Assembly (NCBI GenBank): GCA_021788365.1
Contig: JAJYKS010000003.1
Coordinates: 96,830-160,829, forward strand
From: a bacterium
GTDB lineage: Bacteria; Patescibacteria; Microgenomatia; UBA1400; UBA12108
Reading direction: 5' to 3'
DNA: 64,000 nucleotides
Shown: positions 1 through 8,109 of the stretch, one piece after another
How positions within the stretch are numbered: position 1 is the stretch's first letter
How the letters are laid out: every line of letters begins with the position of its first letter
The notes under the pieces: model-generated
Database searches by the model: none
Told to the model about the DNA's origin: nothing
The model's input: the letters and a program-made list of their open reading frames with translations, nothing else
Translations under genes and position numbers: made by a program

Positions 1-1
1 C

Positions 2-1144
2 CTTCACCCCTTTGATGCGTGCAACCTGGGAAGTGTAAACCTAGCAAAATTTGTCGGACCCTTCACACCCGGTGTGAAGGGTACCCACACACCGGGTGTG
101 TTGTGGAACAGACTTGCCTTTGTGGTGCGGACGGCGGTGCGGATGCTCGACGACGTTATCGACGCATGTAAATATCCTTTACCCCAAATTGCCGAGACCG
201 TGCGGGCAAATCGCCGGATAGGGCTCGGTGTCATGGGGTGGGCAGATATGTTGTACCAGCTCCGTGTGCCATATGACTCTGACGCGGCGGTAAAGCTTGC
301 CGGCAAAGTAGCCAAATTTATTCAGGATACCAGCTGGGATGAGAGTGCGAGATTGGCAAAGGAAAAAGGGGTATTCCCGCGGTGGAAAGAATCTAGTTTT
401 GCACTTAGGGGACGGACCTCTAAGTATCGTAACGTGGCAATTACCACAATTGCACCAACCGGCAGCATCTCGATGCTCGCCGATGCATCATCGGGAATAG
501 AACCGGTGTTTGCACTCGCCTATACCAAAAATGTGGTGGAAGACGCGGGCCTTACCTACATCAACAAGTATTTTGAGCGGGAGCTGCAAGCGGCTCTTTG
601 GGCAGATGGTGACGCCGAACACAAGGTGCGGGATAGGATAGTTCGTGAAGTCTCGGCGGCTGGGTCGGTTGCCCACGTGTCCGGGGTACCCGCAGAGGTT
701 GCCGGCGTCTATCGAACGGCGCATGACATATCACCCGAGTGGCATGTGAAGATGCAAGCTGCTTGGCAGAAATACACGGATAACGCGGTCTCCAAGACCA
801 TTAACTTTCCCAACAGTGCGACTATAGATGACGTGGAGCGAGCATACATGCTAGCCTGGAAATCGGGGTGCAAGGGGATCACCATTTACCGGGACGGGAG
901 CAAAGACGTACAGATTTTGTCGGTGGGATCAACAAGCCGGCAAGTCAGCGAATCGGCTAGCCAGCAAGCCAGCAAGCCAGCAAGCCAGCAGATAATACAG
1001 AGTAAAATCAAAACAGAAACGTTGAAAGAGCGGGCAGCAAAGGGAAAACATATGACGGTGTGTCCGGAGTGTGGCGGAAAACTTGTTGTCGAAGAGGGGT
1101 GTGCCAAGTGTTACGGATGTGGGTTTAGTGTATGCAACGGATAG
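2..1144 (+). CDS. nrdJ: Class II (B12-dependent) ribonucleotide reductase, C-terminal part
   Basis: The reading frame is open from base 2, so the gene begins before the window. It reduces ribonucleotides to deoxyribonucleotides using adenosylcobalamin. The visible part starts in the conserved ACNLGSVNL segment; further on are the ATTIAPTGSISML-type barrel segment, the SGCKGITIYRDGS segment near the C-terminus, and a CPECGGK...CAKCYGCG zinc-ribbon tail typical of class II enzymes. Two stretches look inserted: PFTPGVKGTHTPGV, encoded by a double palindrome at 59-101, and a Ser/Gln/Ala/Lys-rich linker at about 925-1010 encoded by short CAGC-type repeats. The end overlaps maf by 13 nt. A cobalamin adenosyltransferase lies 1.5 kb downstream, which fits B12 dependence. 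Confidence 0.93.
   Translation, partial: LHPFDACNLGSVNLAKFVGPFTPGVKGTHTPGVLWNRLAFVVRTAVRMLDDVIDACKYPLPQIAETVRANRRIGLGVMGWADMLYQLRVPYDSDAAVKLAGKVAKFIQDTSWDESARLAKEKGVFPRWKESSFALRGRTSKYRNVAITTIAPTGSISMLADASSGIEPVFALAYTKNVVEDAGLTYINKYFERELQAALWADGDAEHKVRDRIVREVSAAGSVAHVSGVPAEVAGVYRTAHDISPEWHVKMQAAWQKYTDNAVSKTINFPNSATIDDVERAYMLAWKSGCKGITIYRDGSKDVQILSVGSTSRQVSESASQQASKPASQQIIQSKIKTETLKERAAKGKHMTVCPECGGKLVVEEGCAKCYGCGFSVCNG
59..101 (+). repeat. Double palindrome inside the RNR coding frame
   Basis: An 11-bp arm palindrome at 59-81 (CTTCACACC, one base, GGTGTGAAG, flanked by CC and GG) is followed by a second palindrome at 87-101 (ACACACC, g, GGTGTGT). It adds PFTPGVKGTHTPGV between conserved RNR segments. 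A 39-bp relative with the same layout lies in frame in the Fic gene at 63800-63838. Confidence 0.85.
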
Positions 1145-1767
1145 TGTTGGCCAGCGGGAGCCCGAGAAGGAAGGAAATACTTGAGCTTCTAGGCTTGGAG
1201 TTCGAGGTGGCCGAGAGTCTATTTGATGAAGACCTTATCCAAACAGATGATCCGGTGGAACTCGTTGAGGAACTGGCCATACAGAAAGCACAAAAAGTAG
1301 CAGAGCGATATCCCGACGCTATCGTTATCGGTGGGGATACGACTGTCACGTTTGGCGTGGGATGGATGGGGAAAGCAAATAGTGCGGAAGAAGCAATAAA
1401 AATTTTCGGTGAACTTTTGGGAAAGACACACAAAGTGATTACGGGAGTGGCGGTCGTAAACTCCTTAACTGGTGATACTTATGTAGGTAGTGAGGAGGGA
1501 GTGGTGACGTTTCGCGAGGGATCGCCCCAAGAGCTCGCTAAGTATGCCGAAAACGAAAAAAACTGGCGGGGATTTGCCGGGGCGTATGCCTTGCAGGGTG
1601 GGGCGGCGCCGTTTGCCCTTTCCCAGTCCGGCAAGCTGTCGGCGATTATCGGGCTGCCAGTCGAGCTCACAACCGACCTTCTGGAGCAGGCGGGGGTGAC
1701 GGTGGACGCAGATCCACGCGCGGTTGAAGATATGCTCCACGGAATGAAAGTGGGAATTGGGGACTAG
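1132..1767 (+). CDS. maf: Maf family nucleotide pyrophosphatase
   Basis: Maf-like house-cleaning NTP pyrophosphatase, 211 aa. The N-terminal SGSPRR motif binds the phosphates. GGDTTV stands in the usual ADT(V/I)V position. HKVITGVAV, and GFAGAYALQG corresponding to GKAGAYGIQG, complete the family pattern. The start overlaps the end of nrdJ, so the two are probably cotranscribed and translationally coupled. The GGDTT variant and a longer C-terminal tail are the only unusual points. Substrate preference cannot be read from the sequence. Confidence 0.9.
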   Translation: MQRIVLASGSPRRKEILELLGLEFEVAESLFDEDLIQTDDPVELVEELAIQKAQKVAERYPDAIVIGGDTTVTFGVGWMGKANSAEEAIKIFGELLGKTHKVITGVAVVNSLTGDTYVGSEEGVVTFREGSPQELAKYAENEKNWRGFAGAYALQGGAAPFALSQSGKLSAIIGLPVELTTDLLEQAGVTVDADPRAVEDMLHGMKVGIGD

Positions 1768-1788
1768 ATAGAGGGGAGTTTCTGCGTG

Positions 1789-1794
1789 TATAAT
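1789..1794 (+). promoter_or_regulatory. TATAAT -10 box
   Basis: A perfect TATAAT ends 8 nt before the GTG at 1803. The same spacing recurs before many genes in this window, suggesting a leaderless transcript. Confidence 0.6.
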
Positions 1795-1802
1795 CCGGCC
1801 TC

Positions 1803-2603
1803 GTGGGATTGGAGCAGGGAGAGAGAAGGGTGTCTATTTCAACGGGGGCTTTGTGGCCAATTGCTGGAGAGTCGATTGGGGATAGGGTAGCTTCTGGATT
1901 TCAAATGGTTGATGGGTTGTTTGATAGCGGGGTTGTTGCTGGGTTGGAAGTGATGTTTAAGGACAACGGGCAGATCAAAGATTTTTTGAGAGTACTGGAC
2001 ATGACAATGCTCTCGGAATTTCGACGTGTGGTTGATAGAGGAGCTGTATTGACGTTACATGCGCCTAAACCTCCTGAAGACGTGATTTATGGTTCTGGTT
2101 CTAAGACGGAGATGGATATGTACGCTGAACTTCGTGAAGTATATGAAGTCATGAGTGGTATAAACATTTTTTACACGGTTTTTCATGCGGGTTGGTTTAA
2201 TGAAGTGTTTATTCAAGAAAAGCTATTTCCTCATCAGACTGCTTACGAAAACAGTGACAAGCAACATACTAAGTGGAGGTCGGCGAAAGAAATGGGCAAA
2301 CTTGTCCACAAAACTGGCGCATGGGGAGTTATGGATGCTGCGCATCTTAATAGTATTGGAGCTGGTCCACGGGAGGCTCAAGCAATGATAGATGCTCTTG
2401 GAGATGATCTTGCGGCGTTTCACATGAGTGGTATAAAACCGAGAGAAATTGAGCACATGCCAGTTACACGTATGAATGGTAGTAAGGCGAGAATGGTAAG
2501 TCTTTTAGAACCTATAAAGAAACATCCTGCGGCAGTCATCCTAGAATCACCAGTTGAGAGTGTGGTGGTGGCATTGGATGAATTGTCACTTGTACTCCAG
2601 TGA
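1803..2603 (+). CDS. TIM-barrel sugar isomerase/endonuclease IV-like protein
   Basis: 266 aa. The sequence follows the xylose-isomerase-like/AP endonuclease 2 barrel pattern: TLHAPK, YTVFHAGW, YENS, MDAAHLNSIGAG, AFHMSG and AVILESP are spaced like the metal-binding strand ends of that fold. Substrate is unknown. The GTG at 1803 fits the leaderless spacing from TATAAT at 1789; an alternative GTG at 1830, after GGGAGAGAGAAG, would give VSISTGALWP as the N-terminus and is the more usual start of such barrels. Codon use is more AT-rich than in its neighbours. Confidence 0.6.
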   Translation: MGLEQGERRVSISTGALWPIAGESIGDRVASGFQMVDGLFDSGVVAGLEVMFKDNGQIKDFLRVLDMTMLSEFRRVVDRGAVLTLHAPKPPEDVIYGSGSKTEMDMYAELREVYEVMSGINIFYTVFHAGWFNEVFIQEKLFPHQTAYENSDKQHTKWRSAKEMGKLVHKTGAWGVMDAAHLNSIGAGPREAQAMIDALGDDLAAFHMSGIKPREIEHMPVTRMNGSKARMVSLLEPIKKHPAAVILESPVESVVVALDELSLVLQ

Positions 2604-2615
2604 TAGGATATTCGT

Positions 2616-3212
2616 ATGAGTAAACTGGGACTGGTTTATGTTTTTACCGGGGAGGGGAAGGGGAAGACGAGCGCGGCCTTGGGTGTCGCGACGCGGGCGC
2701 TGCTCCTTGGTAAAAAAGTTTCGTGGGTAGCCTTTTACAAACAAGCCAGTTGGGGAATCGCGGAGGCAAAACTGGCGGATACGTTTCCTCATATGACGAT
2801 GTATTTCGGTGGACATGGATTTATGATTCACGATTCACGATTTAAGAGGGGAAATGGGAAGGTAGCACCAGTTGGAGGCAAGGGAAATGTGGTGGTAGAT
2901 ACGGCGAGTGAAGAGGAGCATCTCCAGGCAGCGCAAGCGTGCTTGGTACAGGCAAGAGAACAGCTTGCGAAGAAACCATTTTTGCTTGTCATGGACGAAG
3001 TACTAAACGCGGTGTCGGAGGGACTTATACAAGAGAACGAGGTTTTGGAGCTTTTGGAAGGGCGAGGAGAGACGCATGTCGTCTTGACCGGTAGATCCGA
3101 CCCGCATCTTACAAGGATGATCCTTGTAAAGTGTGATCTAGTTACGGAGTGTAAGAAAGTTAAGCATCCTTATGACGAGGGGAACCTGGCGGTTGCGGGA
3201 TTGGATTTTTAA
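2616..3212 (+). CDS. cobO: Cob(I)alamin adenosyltransferase, CobA/CobO type
   Basis: 198 aa. It transfers the adenosyl group of ATP to cob(I)alamin, making the cofactor used by the class II RNR upstream. The Walker A motif GEGKGKTSAA lies near residue 11, LLVMDEV is the Walker B strand, and the end (DLVTECKKVKHPYDEGNLAVAGLDF region) is the family's C-terminal signature. A segment around residues 70-90 (MIHDSRFKRGNGK) is not expected in the family and is encoded by a GATTCACGATTCACGATTT repeat. A TAGGAT-type -10 box ends 6 nt before the ATG. Confidence 0.9.
   Translation: MSKLGLVYVFTGEGKGKTSAALGVATRALLLGKKVSWVAFYKQASWGIAEAKLADTFPHMTMYFGGHGFMIHDSRFKRGNGKVAPVGGKGNVVVDTASEEEHLQAAQACLVQAREQLAKKPFLLVMDEVLNAVSEGLIQENEVLELLEGRGETHVVLTGRSDPHLTRMILVKCDLVTECKKVKHPYDEGNLAVAGLDF
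2825..2846 (+). repeat. GATTCAC/GATTTAAG repeat inside cobO
   Basis: Tandem GATTCAC units followed by GATTTAAG, in frame in cobO and encoding IHDSRFK. Relatives lie at 14913-14946, 52550-52585, 54583-54610 and (as GATTCTAG) in the Nudix gene and around 62445 and 62811. Confidence 0.7.
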
Positions 3213-3226
3213 CTTGTTTTTTGCCG

Positions 3227-3232
3227 TATAAT
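3227..3232 (+). promoter_or_regulatory. TATAAT -10 box before 3268 gene
   Basis: TATAAT 35 nt upstream of the ATG at 3268, the likely promoter of the two-gene unit 3268-6014. Confidence 0.5.
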
Positions 3233-3267
3233 GAAATGAATAGCGTCCTGTATGGGGGTTTGTTTGT

Positions 3268-3684
3268 ATGGTAGATACGAAGAAAGAAAAAGAATCCATT
3301 CGGCAAGCTCAGGACCGTGGGCCAATAGGTGTGGTGGGGCGGGAACGTGCACCGGAGGAATTCCCCACGGTAGAGTCGCCGCGAAAAGCAGAGGAGCCAC
3401 TGGAGGTTGAGAGTTGGATTGAGAAGATAGAGAAGCGCTTTGCGCGGGTACCGCAAAACAATAACATCCAGGATGACACTGTCGTTGTGACCCAGCCACA
3501 GTCCAATCAGCCGCCGGTGACTTTGCCGGTTACGCAGCAGCAAATCAACGATAATCACAATGGTAAGCCGGAGTTTTCGCTAACATGGCTTGTCACCTGG
3601 GCGATACGGCAGATAAAGATGCTCACTCTCGTGGGGAGACATATTCGGCTTCAGGATCTACCGGAAGCTGACAAGAAGAAGTAA
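3268..3684 (+). CDS. Hypothetical protein upstream of TraG-like ATPase
   Basis: 138 aa, not recognised. It is charged and Pro/Gln-rich in the middle, with no clear signal peptide; the C-terminal third (SLTWLVTWAIRQIKML) could form an amphipathic or membrane-facing helix. The RQAQDRG stretch near residue 13 comes from a CGGCAAGCTCAGGACC sequence related to the CCTTCGACAAGCTCAGG repeat. It stops 2 nt before the next start, so the two are probably one operon and the protein may assist the ATPase. Confidence 0.65.
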   Translation: MVDTKKEKESIRQAQDRGPIGVVGRERAPEEFPTVESPRKAEEPLEVESWIEKIEKRFARVPQNNNIQDDTVVVTQPQSNQPPVTLPVTQQQINDNHNGKPEFSLTWLVTWAIRQIKMLTLVGRHIRLQDLPEADKKK

Positions 3685-3686
3685 CT

Positions 3687-6014
3687 ATGCAAGGTATGGA
3701 GGCATTTTCACAATTTTTAACCAACATGGCATATGGCTTGGTTGTTTTTGCCATAATCCTTGCTGGCCTCTCTGCTCTTGCCTACGCATTTCTCCTGTGG
3801 ATCCGCAATCACAAGCGAGAGGAATACTCGCTTTCATTTGTAACGCTTGAAGTAGCCTTGCCACACGAGAACGAGATAAAGATAGATGCCGCAGAGCAAT
3901 TGTTTGCCTCTTTGTACTCTATAAAGAATGAGGAGTGGTATTCATTCCTTCAGTCAGAGCATGCCATATCGTTCGAGCTCGTCGGAAAGAAAGAGGATAT
4001 TCGCTTCTACGTGTCGGTGCCGCACGAACTCATGGAGCTTGTAGAGAAGCAGATCCACGGTGCGTATCCGGGTGCGGAAATAAAAACCGTTGATGAGCCA
4101 ACGATATTTTCCGATAATGGTAAGGTGGCATACGAGTCTTTTGTCAAAAAGAACGCCGGCTACTATCCTATTCAGTCGTTCCGTGATCTACCTACTGACC
4201 CGCTTTCGTCCATAACCTCATTTCTCGCTAAGATGCGGGAGGGGGAGGGTGCCATGCTCCAGATAGTGGTGTCGCCGGCCTCGCACGGCTGGGCGAGTTC
4301 GGGACACGGCTATATCAGCCGGTCGAAGAAAGACGAGGCAAATCCAGAGCATGCGACCTACTCCGTAGATCCAAAATCGCTGGAAGCGGTAGAGCGCTCA
4401 ACCGGTAAGCCAGGCTTTTCTGTATCTATTCGTATGGTTGTCTCTGCGCCCACGAAGCGTGAAGCACATATGCTTTTGTCACAATTCTCCGGAACATTTG
4501 CGCAGTTCTCCGGGCCATACAACAAGTTTGTGAAACAACATGTATGGCTGAAGCGTCTGTTTATGATCGATTTTATTTATCGTTATCAGGCTATGTTTCG
4601 TGGCAAGTCAGTTCTTAATTCTGAGGAGCTTGCGACCATCTTTCACTTTCCCAATAAGCAAGTGGAGACGCCGCACATTCATTGGCTGACAGCCAAATCA
4701 GCTCCGGCACCGGCACAGATACCCCAATCGGGACTCTTTCTTGGCAAGAGCGTATATCGCGGGCTATCTCGCAACATTTATATATCCGATAAAGACCGGG
4801 CTCGCCATATGTATATCATCGGGAAAACGGGTGTCGGCAAATCGGAGTTTATGATGGACATGATCTTGCAAGATATACGAGCGGGTAAGGGGGTATGTTT
4901 TATCGACCCGCATGACACTGTTGAAAAAATACTTGAGTATATTCCGCCAGAGCGTGCGGAAGATGTCATCTATTTTGATCCATCCGACACCGACCGGCCC
5001 ATGGGTCTTAACATGCTAGAAGCGGCTACGGAAGAGGAAAAACAGTTTGTGGCTAGCTCCATCATCAATCTCATGTACAAGTTGTACGACCCACACAAGA
5101 CAGGTATCATCGGTCCGCGATTCGAGCACGCCATTCGCAACGCCATGATGACTGTTATGAGTGAGCCAGGGGCGACGTTTATCGAAATCGTTCGCGTTCT
5201 TACCGACCAGAAATTTCTCCAAGAGCTTTTGCCGAAGGTGCAAGATCCCATCGTGCGGCGCTATTGGACAGACCAGATTGCGCAAACGTCGGATTTCCAC
5301 AAGTCGGAAGTCCTAGACTATATTGTCTCTAAGTTTGGTCGGTTTATTACCGATAAAATGATGCGAAATATCATTGGACAATCCCAATCTGCGTTTAATT
5401 TCCGCAAGGTTATGGACGAGGGGAAAATACTCCTTATTAACCTGGCAAAAGGAAGGATTGGGGAGGAGAACTCAGCGTTCTTGGGCCTCATACTTGTCCC
5501 TAAGCTTTTGGTTGCGGCTATGAGCCGGCAGGATGTGCCGGAGGCGCAAAGACGAGATTTTAACCTCTACGTTGACGAATTTCAGAACTTTGCGACACCC
5601 GACTTCGCCACCATTCTTTCGGAGGCACGTAAATATCACTTGAATCTGACTGTTGCGAACCAGTTTATCGGACAGATCGACGAAGAGGTAAAGAACGCCG
5701 TATTTGGTAACGTGGGTACGCTCATCTCTTTCCGTGTGGGTGTGCAGGACGCAAACTTTTTGCAACATGAGTTTACGCCAACGTTTTCAGAATCCGATCT
5801 TACCAATGTGGAGCGATATCATACGTTCGTGAAGACCATTGTAGACAACGAACCGATGCCGCCTTTTTCGATGGACCTCACACGCGATATCGATGCTTTC
5901 CGCAAAGCGGCTAACCCGAAACTTGCTGAGATGGTCAAGAAGCTATCGCGCCTCAAGTACGGAAAAGATAAGAATATTCTCGAAGTGGAGATCGCGAAGC
6001 GCGCGAGGTTGTAG
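3687..6014 (+). CDS. TraG/VirB4-like type IV secretion ATPase
   Basis: 775 aa. An N-terminal membrane helix (about residues 10-37) is followed by a long domain that I do not recognise and then a HerA/VirB4/TraG-type motor. Walker A is IGKTGVGKSEF near residue 378; NLYVDEFQNFATP near 628 is Walker B. VANQFIGQI and the following Gln/Arg segment fit the P-loop hexamer family. Such ATPases are widespread in CPR genomes without a full conjugation apparatus; a role in DNA uptake or pilus-like transport is inferred. No relaxase or other secretion gene lies nearby. Confidence 0.8.
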   Translation: MQGMEAFSQFLTNMAYGLVVFAIILAGLSALAYAFLLWIRNHKREEYSLSFVTLEVALPHENEIKIDAAEQLFASLYSIKNEEWYSFLQSEHAISFELVGKKEDIRFYVSVPHELMELVEKQIHGAYPGAEIKTVDEPTIFSDNGKVAYESFVKKNAGYYPIQSFRDLPTDPLSSITSFLAKMREGEGAMLQIVVSPASHGWASSGHGYISRSKKDEANPEHATYSVDPKSLEAVERSTGKPGFSVSIRMVVSAPTKREAHMLLSQFSGTFAQFSGPYNKFVKQHVWLKRLFMIDFIYRYQAMFRGKSVLNSEELATIFHFPNKQVETPHIHWLTAKSAPAPAQIPQSGLFLGKSVYRGLSRNIYISDKDRARHMYIIGKTGVGKSEFMMDMILQDIRAGKGVCFIDPHDTVEKILEYIPPERAEDVIYFDPSDTDRPMGLNMLEAATEEEKQFVASSIINLMYKLYDPHKTGIIGPRFEHAIRNAMMTVMSEPGATFIEIVRVLTDQKFLQELLPKVQDPIVRRYWTDQIAQTSDFHKSEVLDYIVSKFGRFITDKMMRNIIGQSQSAFNFRKVMDEGKILLINLAKGRIGEENSAFLGLILVPKLLVAAMSRQDVPEAQRRDFNLYVDEFQNFATPDFATILSEARKYHLNLTVANQFIGQIDEEVKNAVFGNVGTLISFRVGVQDANFLQHEFTPTFSESDLTNVERYHTFVKTIVDNEPMPPFSMDLTRDIDAFRKAANPKLAEMVKKLSRLKYGKDKNILEVEIAKRARL

Positions 6015-6018
6015 AAGG

Positions 6019-6092
6019 TGGGCCAGCCTGGACTCGAACCAGGAACCTTGAAGGTATAAGCTTCCTGCGCTAACCAATTGCGCCACTGGCCC
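6019..6092 (-). tRNA. tRNA-Ile (anticodon UAU)
   Basis: A 74-nt cloverleaf on the minus strand: acceptor GGGCCAG/CTGGCCC, D-arm GCGC-AATTGGTTA-GCGC, anticodon loop CTTATAC, T-arm CCTGG-TTCGAGT-CCAGG, discriminator A. The 27-43 pair is a G-A mismatch. CCA is not encoded. The UAU anticodon reads AUA directly, which most bacteria do with a lysidine-modified CAU tRNA. Confidence 0.9.
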
Positions 6093-6140
6093 TTCCAGAG
6101 GAAATTGTACCACAGGTCACGTGTGCTAGAATGGACCGAC

Positions 6141-6314
6141 ATGACGAATACGGTTGACCCAAAGATGATGCAGGCGGGGGACAGAGCATTTTGGGATGAG
6201 TTTTATCAGCAGAATAATCCAGGTGATCGGTATATTGTGGTGGATACGAAAAAACAGGAAGTGGTGGTACAGAATGCCAAACTTGTCCGGGACATGAAGA
6301 AGGTGCGGGTTTAG
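6141..6314 (+). CDS. Small hypothetical protein
   Basis: 57 aa, acidic-to-basic, with no membrane segment. It is not recognised. The ATG at 6141 is preferred because TAGAAT ends 8 nt upstream; a longer frame upstream would run through the tRNA-Ile gene. Confidence 0.5.
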   Translation: MTNTVDPKMMQAGDRAFWDEFYQQNNPGDRYIVVDTKKQEVVVQNAKLVRDMKKVRV

Positions 6315-6315
6315 T

Positions 6316-6630
6316 TTATTGACAAGCGAGTAAGTTAAATAATGCGTCCGCGATAATCCATTCTTTCTGAGCTGTGTTCATTGAAACTACGAATTCTGCA
6401 AACGGCTTTCCAGTTACGCTCTCTAGGTGTTTTTGAGCAGCAATTACTGCTTGCGGCGATGCGGCAAACGTAACTTTTCTTGGAGGTTTACCATCTTCCC
6501 CGTTCATGTGGGCATCGATATAGCTGAAGGTTTGATATCTGTCGGGTACGGATGAGGCACAATATTCTATATAGTTAGAGAAACATGAGGGAATGGGGGG
6601 AGTTTGGATGATTAAAATATCGTGGGTCAC
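6316..6630 (-). CDS. Hypothetical protein
   Basis: 104 aa, not recognised. It follows the tyrosine recombinase with a 4-nt overlap, so it is probably cotranscribed with it. It is more AT-rich than its neighbours and has no clear signal peptide; the middle (AASPQAVIAAQKHLESVTGKP) looks like a small globular domain. Confidence 0.55.
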   Translation of the reverse strand: MTHDILIIQTPPIPSCFSNYIEYCASSVPDRYQTFSYIDAHMNGEDGKPPRKVTFAASPQAVIAAQKHLESVTGKPFAEFVVSMNTAQKEWIIADALFNLLACQ

Positions 6631-7484
6631 AGTTCGGCGATCTTGATTTTCTTGGGTTCGGATTTGGCTCCGTTTAAGAATTCGAGGTATTTTTCAGTGG
6701 TTGAGAGTCGCTTGTGACCTACCATGTGGGAGAGCTCGACAATCGGGACGCCAGCCTTTAGTTGTTCGACGACAAAAGTGTGGCGGAGATCGTTGACCTT
6801 TGCCCCTTCAATCCCTGCGATTCTGAAGTAACGGTTCACGGCGGTACGAATGTTGCGAATTAGGAAGGGATTGCCGGTTTTGGTGACGAATAGCGTGGTG
6901 TTCTTGGTGCGAGGACGGTCTTTGACATACATTTCGATTGCGTCTTTTGCTGTCTTATTGAGGGGGACTTTGCGTGCGTCGTGACTCTCATAGGCACGGA
7001 CTTTGAGGAAACTTTTTTCTATGGAAATGTCTTGCAGTTGGATGGCTGCGAGCTCGCCGATGCGAAGTCCAGTCTGGAGCAAAAGCTCGACAATGGCGTA
7101 CATGCGGATATCACCTTTAGCTGCGTCGCGGAGGGCGCGATATTCTAGGGGAGAGAGGACGCGGGGTGGGGTAATCTCGTATTTGGGGTGGGAGACACTG
7201 GAAGCAGGACTTGATGCGACGGCACTAACACTAATCAGGTATTTGAAAAATGACTTAATGGAATTTAGCTTGCGGGAGATACTTTTTAGGGTGTATTTTT
7301 CGTCTTTAAGGCTTTGTTTAAAAGATTCGAGGTGGTCGCTCGTCACTGCTGAGGCTTCTATTACCCCTTGTTTTCCCAGGAATTCGATAAGCTGATCTAG
7401 ATCTTTGGCATAGGCAAGGATGGTCGCTCCGGCGCGGCCATTCTTCTGGAGATATTTGATAAACTCTGCTTTTTGTGGTTGCAT
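6627..7484 (-). CDS. XerC/XerD-like tyrosine recombinase
   Basis: 285 aa from the ATG at 7484 (a GTG at 7505 would add 7 aa). It has an N-terminal SAM-like core-binding domain (residues 1-90) and a C-terminal catalytic domain with TGLRIGEL (first Arg), RKVPLNK (Lys), DLRHTF (second Arg), GHKRLSTTEKY (His, Tyr nucleophile). The His that normally opens the HxLR motif is Asn here (NDLR). Size fits a chromosome-dimer resolvase; there is no phage or transposon context, so a housekeeping Xer role is likely. Confidence 0.85.
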   Translation of the reverse strand: MQPQKAEFIKYLQKNGRAGATILAYAKDLDQLIEFLGKQGVIEASAVTSDHLESFKQSLKDEKYTLKSISRKLNSIKSFFKYLISVSAVASSPASSVSHPKYEITPPRVLSPLEYRALRDAAKGDIRMYAIVELLLQTGLRIGELAAIQLQDISIEKSFLKVRAYESHDARKVPLNKTAKDAIEMYVKDRPRTKNTTLFVTKTGNPFLIRNIRTAVNRYFRIAGIEGAKVNDLRHTFVVEQLKAGVPIVELSHMVGHKRLSTTEKYLEFLNGAKSEPKKIKIAEL

Positions 7485-7576
7485 ACTAGGTACTCGGGGC
7501 AGCACGAATTTTTCGTAACTCGGCTAATAATACTATATTATGGGTCATAATGCAATCCCCTGGTGTAGAGGAATAT

Positions 7577-7930
7577 ATGCGGAAAGTATTCTTATATCTC
7601 ATTATCTTCTTTCAGATCTTGCTTATTATCTCTCTTGTGCAGGGGATACGGGCGTCTCTCAAGTCGCAGCAGCGAGTGTCAACCCTCACTGCCATGAGGC
7701 AGTCGCTCGAGGAAACTAGGCAGAAGTTGTTGCAGGAATACCAATATGTGCAGAGTCCGTATTATCTTGAGGAGATGGCACGGGATCAACTTCATCTCTC
7801 CAAGCCAGGGGAAACGGTTGTGATCGTACCTCAAGGGGCAGTTGCGACAGCGTCAGCTGCGCCTACTAGCACAGAACACTTATACCAGGCTAATTGGCAG
7901 AAGTGGTGGGGTGTAATCACGGGAGAGTAG
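7577..7930 (+). CDS. FtsB/DivIC-like septum protein
   Basis: 117 aa. A short cytoplasmic start, one membrane helix (KVFLYLIIFFQILLIISLV), a coiled coil (residues 25-62) and a YVQSPYYLEEMARDQLHLSKPGE segment match the FtsB/DivIC family of division-site bitopic proteins. The ATG at 7577 is preceded by GAGGAATAT. An upstream ATG at 7550 would add nine unlikely residues. Confidence 0.8.
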   Translation: MRKVFLYLIIFFQILLIISLVQGIRASLKSQQRVSTLTAMRQSLEETRQKLLQEYQYVQSPYYLEEMARDQLHLSKPGETVVIVPQGAVATASAAPTSTEHLYQANWQKWWGVITGE

Positions 7931-8025
7931 TCGCCTGGAGGACCGTTCGCCCCTACACTGCACAAAAAGTATCTTCCAGACGGTTGGTACTCTATTCCAG
8001 ATTTGTGATGATAAAATAGGAATGT

Positions 8026-8107
8026 GGAGAGTGGGCAGGACGGTAATGCGCGAGTCTTGAAAACTCGTGTCCGTAAGGACTAACAGGTTCGACCCCTGTA
8101 CTCTCCG
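8026..8107 (+). tRNA. tRNA-Ser (anticodon UGA)
   Basis: Acceptor GGAGAGT/ACTCTCC, anticodon arm CGAGT-CTTGAAA-ACTCG, long variable arm TGTCCGTAAGGACTA, T-arm ACAGG-TTCGACC-CCTGT, discriminator G. The 58-bp sequence following it repeats the tRNA 3' end. Confidence 0.95.
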
Positions 8108-8109
8108 CC

